DNA of 52,318 bases from Streptomyces polyasparticus (GTDB lineage: Bacteria > Actinomycetota > Actinomycetes > Streptomycetales > Streptomycetaceae), in the NCBI RefSeq assembly GCF_014493765.1, contig NZ_JACTVJ010000037.1, positions 1 to 52,318 on the forward strand. Reading direction: 5' to 3'. Made by a program: the position numbers and the translations under genes. Under the pieces are notes generated by a model. The model was not told where the DNA came from and did not search any database. It saw nothing but the letters and a program-made list of their open reading frames with translations. Below are positions 45,603 to 52,318 of the stretch, one piece after another (positions within the stretch are counted from its first letter, which is position 1; every line of letters starts with the position of its first letter).

Positions 45603-45675
45603 TAGCGGTGACCGGACTTGAACCGGTGACACAGCGATTATGAGCCGCTTGCTCTACCGACTGAGCTACACCGCT
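45603..45675 (-). tRNA. metT: tRNA-Met (CAT), elongator type
   Basis: 73 nt on the minus strand starting AGCGGTGTAGCTCAGTCGG. Acceptor AGCGGTG pairs with CACCGCT, and the discriminator is A. The anticodon loop CTCATAA carries CAT. The first acceptor pair is A-U and the anticodon stem lacks the three G-C pairs of initiators, so it is an elongator; a lysidine-modified tRNA-Ile is less likely given the conserved thrT-metT-rpmG order. CCA is not encoded. Confidence 0.93.
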
Positions 45676-45710
45676 GTGATGCATGCACCACTTGCGTGGC
45701 GTTGCACCAG

Positions 45711-45783
45711 AGCCCCAATGCGGAATCGAACCGCAGACCTTCTCCTTACCATGGAGACGCTCTACCGACTGAGCTATTGGGGC
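45711..45783 (-). tRNA. thrT: tRNA-Thr (GGT)
   Basis: 73 nt on the minus strand starting GCCCCAATAGCTCAGTCGG. Acceptor GCCCCAA pairs with TTGGGGC, and the discriminator is T. The anticodon loop ATGGTAA carries GGT. It is 35 nt upstream of tRNA-Met, and the two are probably cotranscribed. Confidence 0.96.
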
Positions 45784-45999
45784 GAGCGAGAAAGACATTA
45801 CACGGTCGGTCGCCGATCGCCCAAATCCTTATGTCCCGCCTGGCCCGGGCCCCTTCTCCGGGGCCCCACGAACCCCCTGCACCACACCGGTACGACTATT
45901 GCGCTCCTCCTCGAAGCGGGCCGCGCCGCGCCCTAGGCTCGGGTCACGCTGCGTGATCTTGATCGTCACGCCCTCCTGTTCCCCCGCCTCTGGAGTGCG

Positions 46000-47250
46000 A
46001 TGCCCGACAGCCAGCCGCAGCCGCCGCACCGCGACGGCGCAGCCGAGGAGACGGCCTCGCTCCTGCTGTGCGGGGCGCGGCTCACCGACGGCCGCACCGT
46101 GGACGTACGCCTCGGGCGTGGCCGGATCGAGGCGGTGGGCACCGCAGGGTCCCTTGCCGCGCACTCCTCGCGTGTGGACCTCAGCGGCTATCTGCTGCTC
46201 CCCGCGCCGGCCGAACCGCACGCCCACAGCGACACCGCGCTCGCCGCGGACGGTGACGGACCCGTCTCGTACGACCTGACGGATGTTCAGCGGCGCACCA
46301 CCGAGGCCGCGTTGCTGCAGCTCGGGCACGGGGCGACGGCGCTGCGCTCGCATGTGCGGATCGGCGATGTGCAGGGGCTCGGGCCGATGGAGGCGGTGCT
46401 GCAGGCGCGGCGTTCGCTGCGCGGTCTCGCCGATCTCTCGGCGGTGGCGGTGCCGCGGCTGCTCACCGGGGTCGCGGGCGCGGACGGTCTTGCGATGCTG
46501 CGGGACGCCGTGAAGATGGGCGCCTCCGTGGTGGGCGGCTGCCCCGATCTGGACCCCGATCCGACCGGATACGTGGAGGCGGTGCTCGACGTGGCCGCCG
46601 AGCACGGCTGCCCCGTCGATCTGCACACGGACGGTCTGGATCCGGCCAAGCTCTCGCGGCTAGCGGCGATGGCCGGCGGGCTGCGGCCCGGCGTGACCGT
46701 GGGTCCGCTCGGCGGGCTCGGCCGTGTGCCGCGCGAGGTGGCCGTGCGGTCCGCCGAGGCCCTTGCGGCCGCGGGTGTACGGGTCGGCTGTCTGCCGCAG
46801 GGCGACTGCGGAGGGCTCGGGCGGCGCGGGAACACGACGGCTCCAGTACGGCTGCTGCGCGCGGCGGGCGTACGGGTGGCGGCGGGCAGCGGTGCGCTCA
46901 GGGATCCCGCGAACCCGGTCGGCCGCGGGGATCCGCTGGAGGCCGCGTATCTGCTCGCCTCGCAGCACGGGCTCGACCCGGCCCAGGCCTATGACACCGT
47001 CTGCGGCGAGGCGCGAGCCGCGATGGGGCTGCCCGAAGTGCGCGTCGAGGCGGGCTTTCCGGCCGAGTTGCTCGCCGTACGCGGTGATCGGCTGGCGGGC
47101 GCGCTGTCGCTCGCGTACAGCCGGATCGTGGTGCATCGCGGGCGGGTGGTGGCGCGGACGAGCGCCGTACGGGAGTACTGCGATTCGGCGGCGGCGGTCG
47201 CGCTCGATCTGCCGCGGCAGGGGCGGGCGAAGGGGACGGAGCCGTCCTGA
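46000..47250 (+). CDS. CodA-like amidohydrolase family protein with degenerate active site
   Basis: 416 aa. Overall it follows the cytosine-deaminase branch of the amidohydrolases: EPHAHSDTAL (HxH metal pair kept) near residue 72, PVDLHTDGLDP (metal His kept), GDPLEAAYLLAS and the late YSRIVVHRGRVVARTSA beta strand. Three residues needed for catalysis in E. coli CodA are missing: Glu of HxxE is Gly, the His of the VTASH strand is replaced in GVTVGPLGG, and the Asp of GHDD is Gly in AGSGALRDP. It is probably not a deaminase; a binding or regulatory role is possible. GGAG lies 5 nt before the ATG. Confidence 0.8.
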   Translation: MPDSQPQPPHRDGAAEETASLLLCGARLTDGRTVDVRLGRGRIEAVGTAGSLAAHSSRVDLSGYLLLPAPAEPHAHSDTALAADGDGPVSYDLTDVQRRTTEAALLQLGHGATALRSHVRIGDVQGLGPMEAVLQARRSLRGLADLSAVAVPRLLTGVAGADGLAMLRDAVKMGASVVGGCPDLDPDPTGYVEAVLDVAAEHGCPVDLHTDGLDPAKLSRLAAMAGGLRPGVTVGPLGGLGRVPREVAVRSAEALAAAGVRVGCLPQGDCGGLGRRGNTTAPVRLLRAAGVRVAAGSGALRDPANPVGRGDPLEAAYLLASQHGLDPAQAYDTVCGEARAAMGLPEVRVEAGFPAELLAVRGDRLAGALSLAYSRIVVHRGRVVARTSAVREYCDSAAAVALDLPRQGRAKGTEPS

Positions 47251-47495
47251 CGCAGGTGAGTTGACGTGTGCGCCTCTCAACTGCCTTGCCGTATACGGAG
47301 GTTCGGGCTGCATCCGGCCGTACGAGAGGTCCTGGGAGGGATCCGGTCGGGTGGGCCCGAAGCCCGGCGGAGCGTTTCGGGCGGGCGTCATGGTGGGGAA
47401 CATTCCGCCGCCCTCGCGGTGAACATTGGGCACACGCGCAGGGCGGCGCTCCCGCCGGAGCGGCGGGGCGGAGCTGCTCGGCGTACGGTCGGAGC

Positions 47496-48155
47496 ATGCG
47501 CATTGTCATCGCTGGGGGACACGGTCAGATCGCGCTGCGGCTCTCCAGGCTGCTGTCCGCGCGGGGCGGATACGAGGTCGCGGGGATCATCCGCAACCCC
47601 GCGCAGGGCGACGATCTGCGGGCGGCGGGCGCCGAACCGGTCCTGTGCGATCTGGAGTCCGCCTCCGTCGAGGAGGTCGCGGCGCATCTGCAGGGCGCGG
47701 GGGCGGCCGTGTTCGCCGCGGGCGCGGGCCCCGGCTCCGGTGCGGGGCGCAAGGACACGGTGGACCGGGCGGCGGCGGTGCTGTTCGCCGAGGCGGCGGA
47801 GCGGGCCGGGGTGCGGCGGCACATCGTGGTGTCGTCGATGGGTGCGGATCCCGCCCACGAGGGCGAGGACATCTTCGACGCGTATCTGCGGGCCAAGGGC
47901 GAGGCCGACGCGTATGTGCGCGGCCGCGAGGGTCTGGACTGGACGATCCTGAAGCCCGGCCGGCTGACCGACGAACCGGGCACGGGCCAGGTGCGTCTCG
48001 AGGCGTCGACCGGGCGCGGGGACATCCCGCGGGACGATGTGGCGGCGGTGCTCGCGGAGTTGGTGGACAGTTCGGCGACGGCCGGGCTGACGCTGGAACT
48101 GATCGGCGGGACGACGCCGGTGGCGGTGGCGGTGAAGGACGTGGCGGGCAACTAG
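47496..48155 (+). CDS. NAD(P)-binding Rossmann-fold protein (NAD-dependent epimerase-like)
   Basis: 219 aa starting MRIVIAGGHGQIALRLSRLL, with the dinucleotide loop GGHGQIA at residues 7-13, then VVSSMGADPAHEGE and WTILKPGRLTDEPGTGQVRL, typical of YwnB/CsgA-type atypical SDR proteins. There is no ribosome-binding site at normal distance; TACGGT lies 6 nt upstream of the ATG, so translation may be leaderless. It lies 245 nt after the CodA-like gene; that gap holds no other gene. Confidence 0.88.
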   Translation: MRIVIAGGHGQIALRLSRLLSARGGYEVAGIIRNPAQGDDLRAAGAEPVLCDLESASVEEVAAHLQGAGAAVFAAGAGPGSGAGRKDTVDRAAAVLFAEAAERAGVRRHIVVSSMGADPAHEGEDIFDAYLRAKGEADAYVRGREGLDWTILKPGRLTDEPGTGQVRLEASTGRGDIPRDDVAAVLAELVDSSATAGLTLELIGGTTPVAVAVKDVAGN

Positions 48156-48218
48156 TGCGGCTGGGCGGCCGTGTTGTGGGCGGTTCGTCGGCTGTGTGTG
48201 GGCGTGTGGGGGCGCGCG

Positions 48219-48287
48219 GGTTGGGGGCAGTACCGGTCGGCACGGGGGTTGGGGGGCAGTGTCGGTCGGCGCGGGGTTGGCGGTCGG
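48219..48287. repeat. 28-bp tandem repeat, about 2.4 copies, between convergent genes
   Basis: Units at 48219-48246 and 48247-48274 share GGTTGGGGG, CAGT and CGGTCGGC(A/G)CGG, and a partial third unit follows to 48287. It lies between the NAD(P)-binding protein stop (48155) and the membrane protein stop (48312). Confidence 0.75.
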
Positions 48288-48311
48288 ACTCCTCGGCGCG
48301 CAGGTTCGTGG

Positions 48312-48764
48312 TCAGGCTCCCGTCGTGGAGCCGGGGCGGATGATCATCAGGACCGTGACGGTCGCCCAGAGCAGGTTGAACACTCCGGTGAGCATCGACA
48401 GGCGGGCGGCCGTACGCGCGTCGGTGGTGTGCGGCGAGGCGAGTGCGCGCTCCTGGGCGGGCAGGAGCAGCAAGGCCAGGACGGCGGCCGCCGCGGCGGT
48501 CAGCACGATCGAGGTGATCAGCCAGGCGTCGCCCAGGACACCGAGACTGCTCGCGGTGGCGAACCCGAAGACCGGAACGGTCAGACCGACGGCGGCGTAC
48601 ACACGGCAGATGCGGTGGAGCAGGCGCAGGGTGGCGCGGTCTGCGCCGTTGTCGCGGCCATGGGCTCGGCTCAGGGCACGCGGGAACATGCTCGCCGCGA
48701 CGGTGACCGGGCCGACGGCCACGATGGCGGCCAGGACGTGCAGGACGAGGAAGAACTTGGTCAT
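48312..48764 (-). CDS. Small integral membrane protein (DUF2269-like)
   Basis: 150 aa with four predicted membrane spans (FFLVLHVLAAIVAVGPVTVA, RVYAAVGLTVPVFGFATASS, WLITSIVLTAAAAAVLALLL, SMLTGVFNLLWATVTVLMII). The pattern of a His in the first span and an LHRICRVYAAVG second span resembles the DUF2269 predicted membrane family. The function is unknown. It is convergent with the NAD(P)-binding gene and divergent from the GlxA-type regulator. Confidence 0.8.
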   Translation of the reverse strand: MTKFFLVLHVLAAIVAVGPVTVAASMFPRALSRAHGRDNGADRATLRLLHRICRVYAAVGLTVPVFGFATASSLGVLGDAWLITSIVLTAAAAAVLALLLLPAQERALASPHTTDARTAARLSMLTGVFNLLWATVTVLMIIRPGSTTGA

Positions 48765-49067
48765 CGGCGGCGGCTCGCGTCCGCCTGGGCGTGCAGAGGC
48801 ATGGGGTTCCTAGGGGTGGGATGCGCGGGTGATGTCGCACGGGTTCGGTGATGATCCGGATCCGGTGCGGCCCGCCCGACGCTAGTCCGCGGGAGGGCGC
48901 TGATCCCAGTGGCGTTAATGCCATATGTCAACGGGATAGTGCCAGCAGGGGTCCTTCAGCTTCCCCGTACGGAGGAAGGCTCCTGAGCTGTGGCTTTCCG
49001 GTGACTAGCGGCTCCCGCCCACTCACGCCGAAGCGGCGTGGATCAGGCGGTGGGATAGATTCCCGCC
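48765..49067. other. Divergent intergenic region upstream of the GlxA-type regulator, 303 nt
   Basis: It contains TGGC-GTTAAT-GCCA (48910-48923), an inverted repeat of the type bound by AraC-family dimers, with another GCCA at about 48951-48954. A -10-like TAGATT (49056-49061) lies 6 nt before the regulator ATG. No gene is visible. Confidence 0.5.
48910..48923. promoter_or_regulatory. Operator-like inverted repeat TGGC-N6-GCCA
   Basis: TGGC (48910-48913) and GCCA (48920-48923) flank GTTAAT in the divergent region between the membrane protein and the GlxA-type regulator. It is the only AT-containing symmetrical element there. Binding by the adjacent regulator is inferred. Confidence 0.4.
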
Positions 49068-50006
49068 ATGCACACCATCGCCGTGCTGGCGCTCGACCAG
49101 GTGATCCCGTTCGACCTCTCCACACCCATCGAGGTCTTCACGCGCACCCGGCTTCCCGACGGGCGGCCCGGTTATCAGGTGCGCGTCTGTGCCGCGGAGC
49201 GGGAGACCGATGCCGGTGCGTTCGTGCTGCGTGCACCCTGGGGGCTCGACGCGCTCGCGGAAGCCGACACGGTCATCGTGCCGGGCACGGCGGCCCCCGG
49301 CGCTCCGCTCCCCGCGGAGGTACGGGAGGCGCTGCGGTCCGCGGCCGCGGACGGTACCCGTATCGCGTCGATCTGCTCGGGCACCTTCGTCCTCGCCGCC
49401 GCCGGGCTGCTCGACGGGCTCCGTGCCACCACGCACTGGCTCGCGGCCGGCGCACTGGCCGCCGCGTACCCGGGGATCGAGGTCGATCCGGACGTCCTGT
49501 ACGTGGACAACGGGCAGATCCTCACCTCGGCGGGCGCCGCCGCCGGGCTCGATCTGTGCCTGCACCTGATCCGCCGCGACTACGGCTCCGCGGTCGCCGC
49601 GGACGCGGCACGGCTGTCGGTCATGCCGCTCGAACGGGAGGGTGGGCAGGCCCAGTTCATCGTCCAGGACCATGCCCCGGCTCCGCAGGGCTCCACGCTG
49701 GAGCCCCTGCTGCTCTGGCTCCAGGACAACCTGGCCCGCGAACTCACCCTCGCCGACATCGCCGCGCAGGCCGGCGTCAGCACCCGCACCCTGATCCGCC
49801 GGTTCACGGAACAGACCGGCTCCACGCCGCTGCAGTGGCTGCATCGCGCCCGTATCCGCCAGGCACAGCACCTCCTGGAAACCACCGCGCACCCCGTCGA
49901 ACGCATCGCCACCAGGGTCGGCTTCGGCTCCCCCACGGCGTTCCGCGACCGCTTCAAGCGGACCACCGGGGTGAGTCCGCATGCTTACCGGCGGGCGTTC
50001 AGTTGA
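49068..50006 (+). CDS. GlxA family transcriptional regulator (DJ-1/PfpI plus AraC HTH)
   Basis: 312 aa. The N-terminal domain (residues 1-165) is a DJ-1/PfpI glutamine-amidotransferase-like fold with the nucleophile elbow SICSGTFVLAAAG. The C-terminal part (about 215-310) is an AraC-type double helix-turn-helix (LTLADIAAQAGVSTRTLIRR, then RIATRVGFGSPTAFRDRFKR). The start ATG at 49068 has no ribosome-binding site, but TAGATT ends 6 nt upstream, so the mRNA is probably leaderless. A tandem repeat begins at its stop codon. Candidate targets are the divergent membrane protein gene or itself. Confidence 0.93.
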   Translation: MHTIAVLALDQVIPFDLSTPIEVFTRTRLPDGRPGYQVRVCAAERETDAGAFVLRAPWGLDALAEADTVIVPGTAAPGAPLPAEVREALRSAAADGTRIASICSGTFVLAAAGLLDGLRATTHWLAAGALAAAYPGIEVDPDVLYVDNGQILTSAGAAAGLDLCLHLIRRDYGSAVAADAARLSVMPLEREGGQAQFIVQDHAPAPQGSTLEPLLLWLQDNLARELTLADIAAQAGVSTRTLIRRFTEQTGSTPLQWLHRARIRQAQHLLETTAHPVERIATRVGFGSPTAFRDRFKRTTGVSPHAYRRAFS

Positions 50007-50098
50007 GGTGAGGGTTCAGTTGAGGTGAGGGTTCAGCTGAAGTGGGCCCAGCTGGAGTGGGGGCTCAGCCGAGGCGGGGCGGCTGAAGTGGGGGTTCA
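49997..50098. repeat. 17-bp tandem repeat, about 6 copies, joining two convergent stop codons
   Basis: Units at 49997-50013 and 50014-50030 are identical (GTTCAGTTGAGGTGAGG). The third (50031-50047) has a few changes, and three more degenerate copies of 15-16 nt run to the hydrolase stop. The first unit contains the TGA stop of the GlxA-type regulator, and the array reaches the stop of the frameshifted hydrolase at 50096. Confidence 0.9.
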
Positions 50099-51054
50099 GG
50101 GCAGGGTTTTGACCCAGTCCGTGATGACGTCGACGTACCGCTGTGCCTCGGGCTCGTGCATGGTGTGCGGTGCGTCGAGCGGGGTGTACGCAACCGGCCT
50201 GCCAGTGGTTTCCAGCAGGCGTCTGGCCTGTGCGGCCTGGATGCCGGACATGGCTCCCATGAGGTGCCCCGTGTCGGGGTCGGTCCTGTGGAAGTGGTGG
50301 GTGAGCAGGGCCGGGACCTTGTTCTGGGCGAGCATCGTGGCGTGGTCGCAGCCCGCGTTGGCCGCGTCCGTCGCCCAGGCCTGGGCCCACTCGGGGTCGT
50401 ACTCCTTCAGGTGCTGCACCGGAGTGGCCGACGCGCGGGTCCCGTCGCCCATCATGAAGCCGATGCCCGGGTGCAGGAACGCGGGCAGCTCCCGGGGCGC
50501 GGCCTCGATCATGCCGGTCCAGTCACCGATCGACCACTGCGGGCCGAGCCACTTCGCCCACAGCGCGAAGAGCGGACCGAGGGTCTGCATCATTCCGGGC
50601 CCGTACGGCGGGGTGGCCTGGGCGGAGAACAGCGGCGGGTCCTCCAGGATCGCGCCCCGGACCAGCCCGGGCTTGGCGTAGGCGGCGAGCCAGGCGGTGA
50701 TGACACCGCCCGAGGAGTTGCCGGCCACGATCGCCGGGCGCCGGATGACGAGATCGATGAACCGCTCGACGTCCGCGCCCCAGATGTTGAGGCCGTAGCG
50801 GCCCGGGGTCCAGGTGGAACGGCCCTGGCCGCGCAGGTCGACCGCGAAGACCTGGAACTCGGAGCGAGCAGGCCGATCGCCTCCTCGTAACCCCACCAGG
50901 ACTCGCCCTGCGCCGGCAGCAGAAGCAGCGCCGGCGCGCTCGGATCGCCCTCGGCTACGTAGTTCATGCGGATCTCGCCCAGGTCCACCAGGCGCTCGGT
51001 GAACCGGTGGCCGACGAAGGTGTCGGCGCGGTCTGCGGCTTCGGAGATACCCAT
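50096..51054 (-). pseudogene. Alpha/beta hydrolase with a frameshift
   Basis: The gene starts at ATG 51054 (MGISEAADRADTFVGHRFTE), 7 nt after AAGGAG, and reads in frame to about 50861 (GYEEAIGLLAP). The expected continuation EFQVFAVDLRGQGRSTWTPG is in another frame, so one base is missing (or two inserted) near 50861. The downstream part carries the nucleophile elbow AGNSSGG and the catalytic His in DAPHTMH. With one base restored it would be a normal alpha/beta hydrolase of about 320 aa. This is either a true pseudogene or a sequencing error. Confidence 0.85.
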
Positions 51055-51231
51055 GGTCGTGCTCCTTGCTAAGTGCCGAGCAGCCCCGGGTCACGCGTGG
51101 CCCACCTGCTGTCATCGTTCCCGCAGGGCGCTGGGTCAGCTACCTGGAACTGAACGTAGGGCAGGTTGCGGACAGCTTCCGTCCTGAAGGTGATCGAGCG
51201 AATCGACCGGACAGCGCGTTCGGTAAGGGCG

Positions 51232-51257
51232 ATTCCTGCCCGCTATCGGGCAGGAAT
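51232..51257. promoter_or_regulatory. Perfect inverted repeat upstream of the LysE-type exporter gene
   Basis: ATTCCTGCCCG (51232-51242) and CGGGCAGGAAT (51247-51257) pair perfectly around CTAT. It lies 40 nt upstream of the exporter start in the divergent gap, not behind any gene, so an operator is more likely than a terminator. Confidence 0.6.
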
Positions 51258-51296
51258 GTGGAAGTTGCGGCGCCGCCGGCCGTACAGTCGCCGACC

Positions 51297-52001
51297 GTGA
51301 TCGATATCTCTGCGCTGTGGGGCTTCGTATTGGTCGTCGGGCTGCTCACGCTCACACCCGGCCTGGACACCGTTCTCCTTCTGCGTACGGCGGCGCTCGG
51401 CCGGCGGCGGCGCGCCTGGGGCGTGGTCCTGGGCATCCAGACCGGAACCCTGGCCTGGGGCGTGCTCACTTCCCTGGGGGTGACGGCCCTGTTGACCGCG
51501 TCGCACCTCGCTTACGCAATCGTCCGGTGGATGGGCGCCGCGTACTTGGTGTGGCTGGGCGGCCGCATGCTCTGGGAGGCGCGGCGGCGCACGGGTGCGG
51601 TGGGGCGGGTGGAGAGCGGTGACCGTGAGGGGGGCGGGCGGTCCGGCGGGCCGGACATGGTGGCCGGAGAGCGTGACGGGCGTGGCTGGTCCGGCAGTTC
51701 GGACACGGTGTTCGGTGGCTGGCGGCAGGGTGCGCTGACCAATCTGCTCAATCCCAAGGTGGGCGCCTTCTACGTCGCCCTCCTGCCGCAGTTCATCCCG
51801 GCGGGCAGCCCTCAACTCGCCGCAGGGGTGGCGCTTGCGGGCATCCATGTCGCCCTGGGAGTGCTCTGGTCCTGCGTACTGATCGGATTCGCCCGGATTC
51901 TGCGCGACCATCTGCAGCGGGATTCCACCCGGCGCCTGCTCGACCGGATCGCCGGCACCGTCATCGGGGTGCTCGGTGTCCGGCTGGCCTTGGGGGACTG
52001 A
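51297..52001 (+). CDS. LysE/RhtB-type amino-acid exporter
   Basis: 234 aa from GTG at 51297 (MIDISALWGFVLVVGLLTLT). About six membrane spans; family signature TPGLDTVLLLRTAALGRRRR after span 1, ALTNLLNPKVGAFYVALLPQ after the central loop, and C-terminal AGTVIGVLGVRLALG. The cytoplasmic loop between spans 3 and 4 is enlarged by a 16-residue tandem duplication. There is no ribosome-binding site; TACAGT lies 8 nt upstream, so it may be leaderless. It is divergent from the frameshifted hydrolase. Confidence 0.9.
   Translation: MIDISALWGFVLVVGLLTLTPGLDTVLLLRTAALGRRRRAWGVVLGIQTGTLAWGVLTSLGVTALLTASHLAYAIVRWMGAAYLVWLGGRMLWEARRRTGAVGRVESGDREGGGRSGGPDMVAGERDGRGWSGSSDTVFGGWRQGALTNLLNPKVGAFYVALLPQFIPAGSPQLAAGVALAGIHVALGVLWSCVLIGFARILRDHLQRDSTRRLLDRIAGTVIGVLGVRLALGD
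51624..51719. repeat. 48-bp in-frame tandem duplication inside the LysE-type exporter gene
   Basis: Two 48-bp units (51624-51671 and 51672-51719) encode REGGGRSGGPDMVAGE and RDGRGWSGSSDTVFGG. The pairing of Gly, Ser, Asp and Val positions and the shared CGTGA start show that they are related. The length is a multiple of three, and the duplication sits in a loop between membrane spans. Confidence 0.65.
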
Positions 52002-52302
52002 GGGGCGCCGGGCGTCGTTCCGTATGCCTGGGTGCGGGCGGGGCGGGCGGGTCTGGGGCGGTCGGGCCGGCCTGGGGCGGGGCGGGCGGACCTGGACCGT
52101 CCGGGCCGGCCTGGGGCGGGGCGGGCGGACCTGGACCGTCCGGGCCGGCCTGAGGTGTCCGAGCGGGCCTGGGGCGTTCGGCGGATCTGGACCGTCCGGG
52201 CGGGCGTGGGGTGTCCGAGCGGGCCTGGGGCGCCCGAGCGCCTCCCCCCCCCATTACCTTTTTCGTAGCCCCGCAACGGGGTTACCGGCCTTCGGAGTTG
52301 GC
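52002..52302. other. GC-rich repeat region after the LysE-type gene, 301 nt
   Basis: Except for the first 30 and last 55 nt it consists of tandem repeats. A hairpin with arms GTAGCCCCG and CGGGGTTAC (one G-U) at 52265-52285 lies before a new start codon. Long open frames on both strands are by-products of the repeat. Confidence 0.6.
52065..52142. repeat. 39-bp tandem repeat, two perfect copies plus degenerate flanks
   Basis: Units 52065-52103 and 52104-52142 are identical. Each begins GGCCGGCCTGGGGCGGGGCG and ends GGCGGACCTGGACCGTCCG. Degenerate copies extend left to about 52032 and right to about 52240. The array starts about 30 nt past the exporter stop codon. Confidence 0.9.
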
Positions 52303-52318
52303 ATGACTACCTCCCCTT
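52303..52318 (+). CDS. Start of an unidentified gene cut by the window edge
   Basis: ATG ACT ACC TCC CCT follows GGAG at 5 nt spacing and runs off the window. Only five codons (MTTSP) are visible, so no product can be named. Confidence 0.4.

Noticed and set aside
36490-52244. Tandem repeats considered as CRISPR arrays
   Set aside because: The repeats are contiguous or nearly so with no unique spacers of constant length, and no cas genes are nearby.
51961-52268. Pro/Arg/Gly-rich open frames on both strands over the 39-bp repeat
   Set aside because: The frames come from the tandem repeat itself, lack ribosome-binding sites and have no known-domain pattern.

Overview
The window is a GC-rich actinobacterial chromosome segment, almost certainly from a Streptomyces or a close relative. 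The evidence is GC-saturated third codon positions, GTG and TTG starts, long terminator hairpins that often lack a T-run, Streptomyces-like RpoB, NusG and S3 proteins, and the order rpoA to rpsJ, tuf-fusA-rpsG-rpsL, rpoC-rpoB, rplL-rplJ, rplA-rplK, nusG-secE, trpT, aspC, murB, rpmG. Species was not determined.

Region 1 (1-33.85 kb, nearly all minus strand) is the core information-processing block. Read in the direction of transcription it runs: trpT (tRNA-Trp), secE, nusG, rplK, rplA, one lipoprotein gene, rplJ, rplL, rpoB, rpoC, rpsL, rpsG, fusA, tuf, then the S10/spc/alpha set from rpsJ to the start of rpoA at the left edge. Many junctions are 1-nt stop/start overlaps (TGATG or TAATG), which suggests translational coupling. 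Terminator-like hairpins follow nusG, rplA, rplL, rpoC, tuf and rplO. Two features stand out. A 159-nt copy of the 3' end of map lies beside the intact gene, and a nearly identical 27-nt hairpin motif occurs in the leaders of rpsJ and rpsL.

Region 2 (34-45.8 kb) starts with two plus-strand metabolic genes, an aspartate-type aminotransferase and an adenosine-deaminase-like protein. A divergent TetR / NAD(P)-binding protein pair follows, separated by a striking five-fold operator-like array. The rest is on the minus strand: a beta-lactamase-fold serine hydrolase, a membrane protein with an N-terminal repeat, murB, an MFS exporter with its TetR regulator (two matching operator-like sites), the HadB/HadA dehydratase-type pair, rpmG, and tRNA-Met and tRNA-Thr. 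The thrT-metT-rpmG-hadA-hadB arrangement is as in mycobacteria.

Region 3 (45.8-52.3 kb) is accessory: a CodA-like amidohydrolase that has lost its catalytic residues, a second NAD(P)-binding protein, a small membrane protein, a GlxA/AraC-type regulator, a frameshifted alpha/beta hydrolase, a LysE-type exporter, and the first codons of another gene. In the whole accessory part (36-52 kb), GC-rich short tandem repeats of unrelated unit length sit at or just past stop codons of most genes. Two more tandem repeats lie inside coding sequence. I saw no such repeats in the ribosomal region. No insertion sequence, CRISPR array, rRNA gene or complete prophage was seen.
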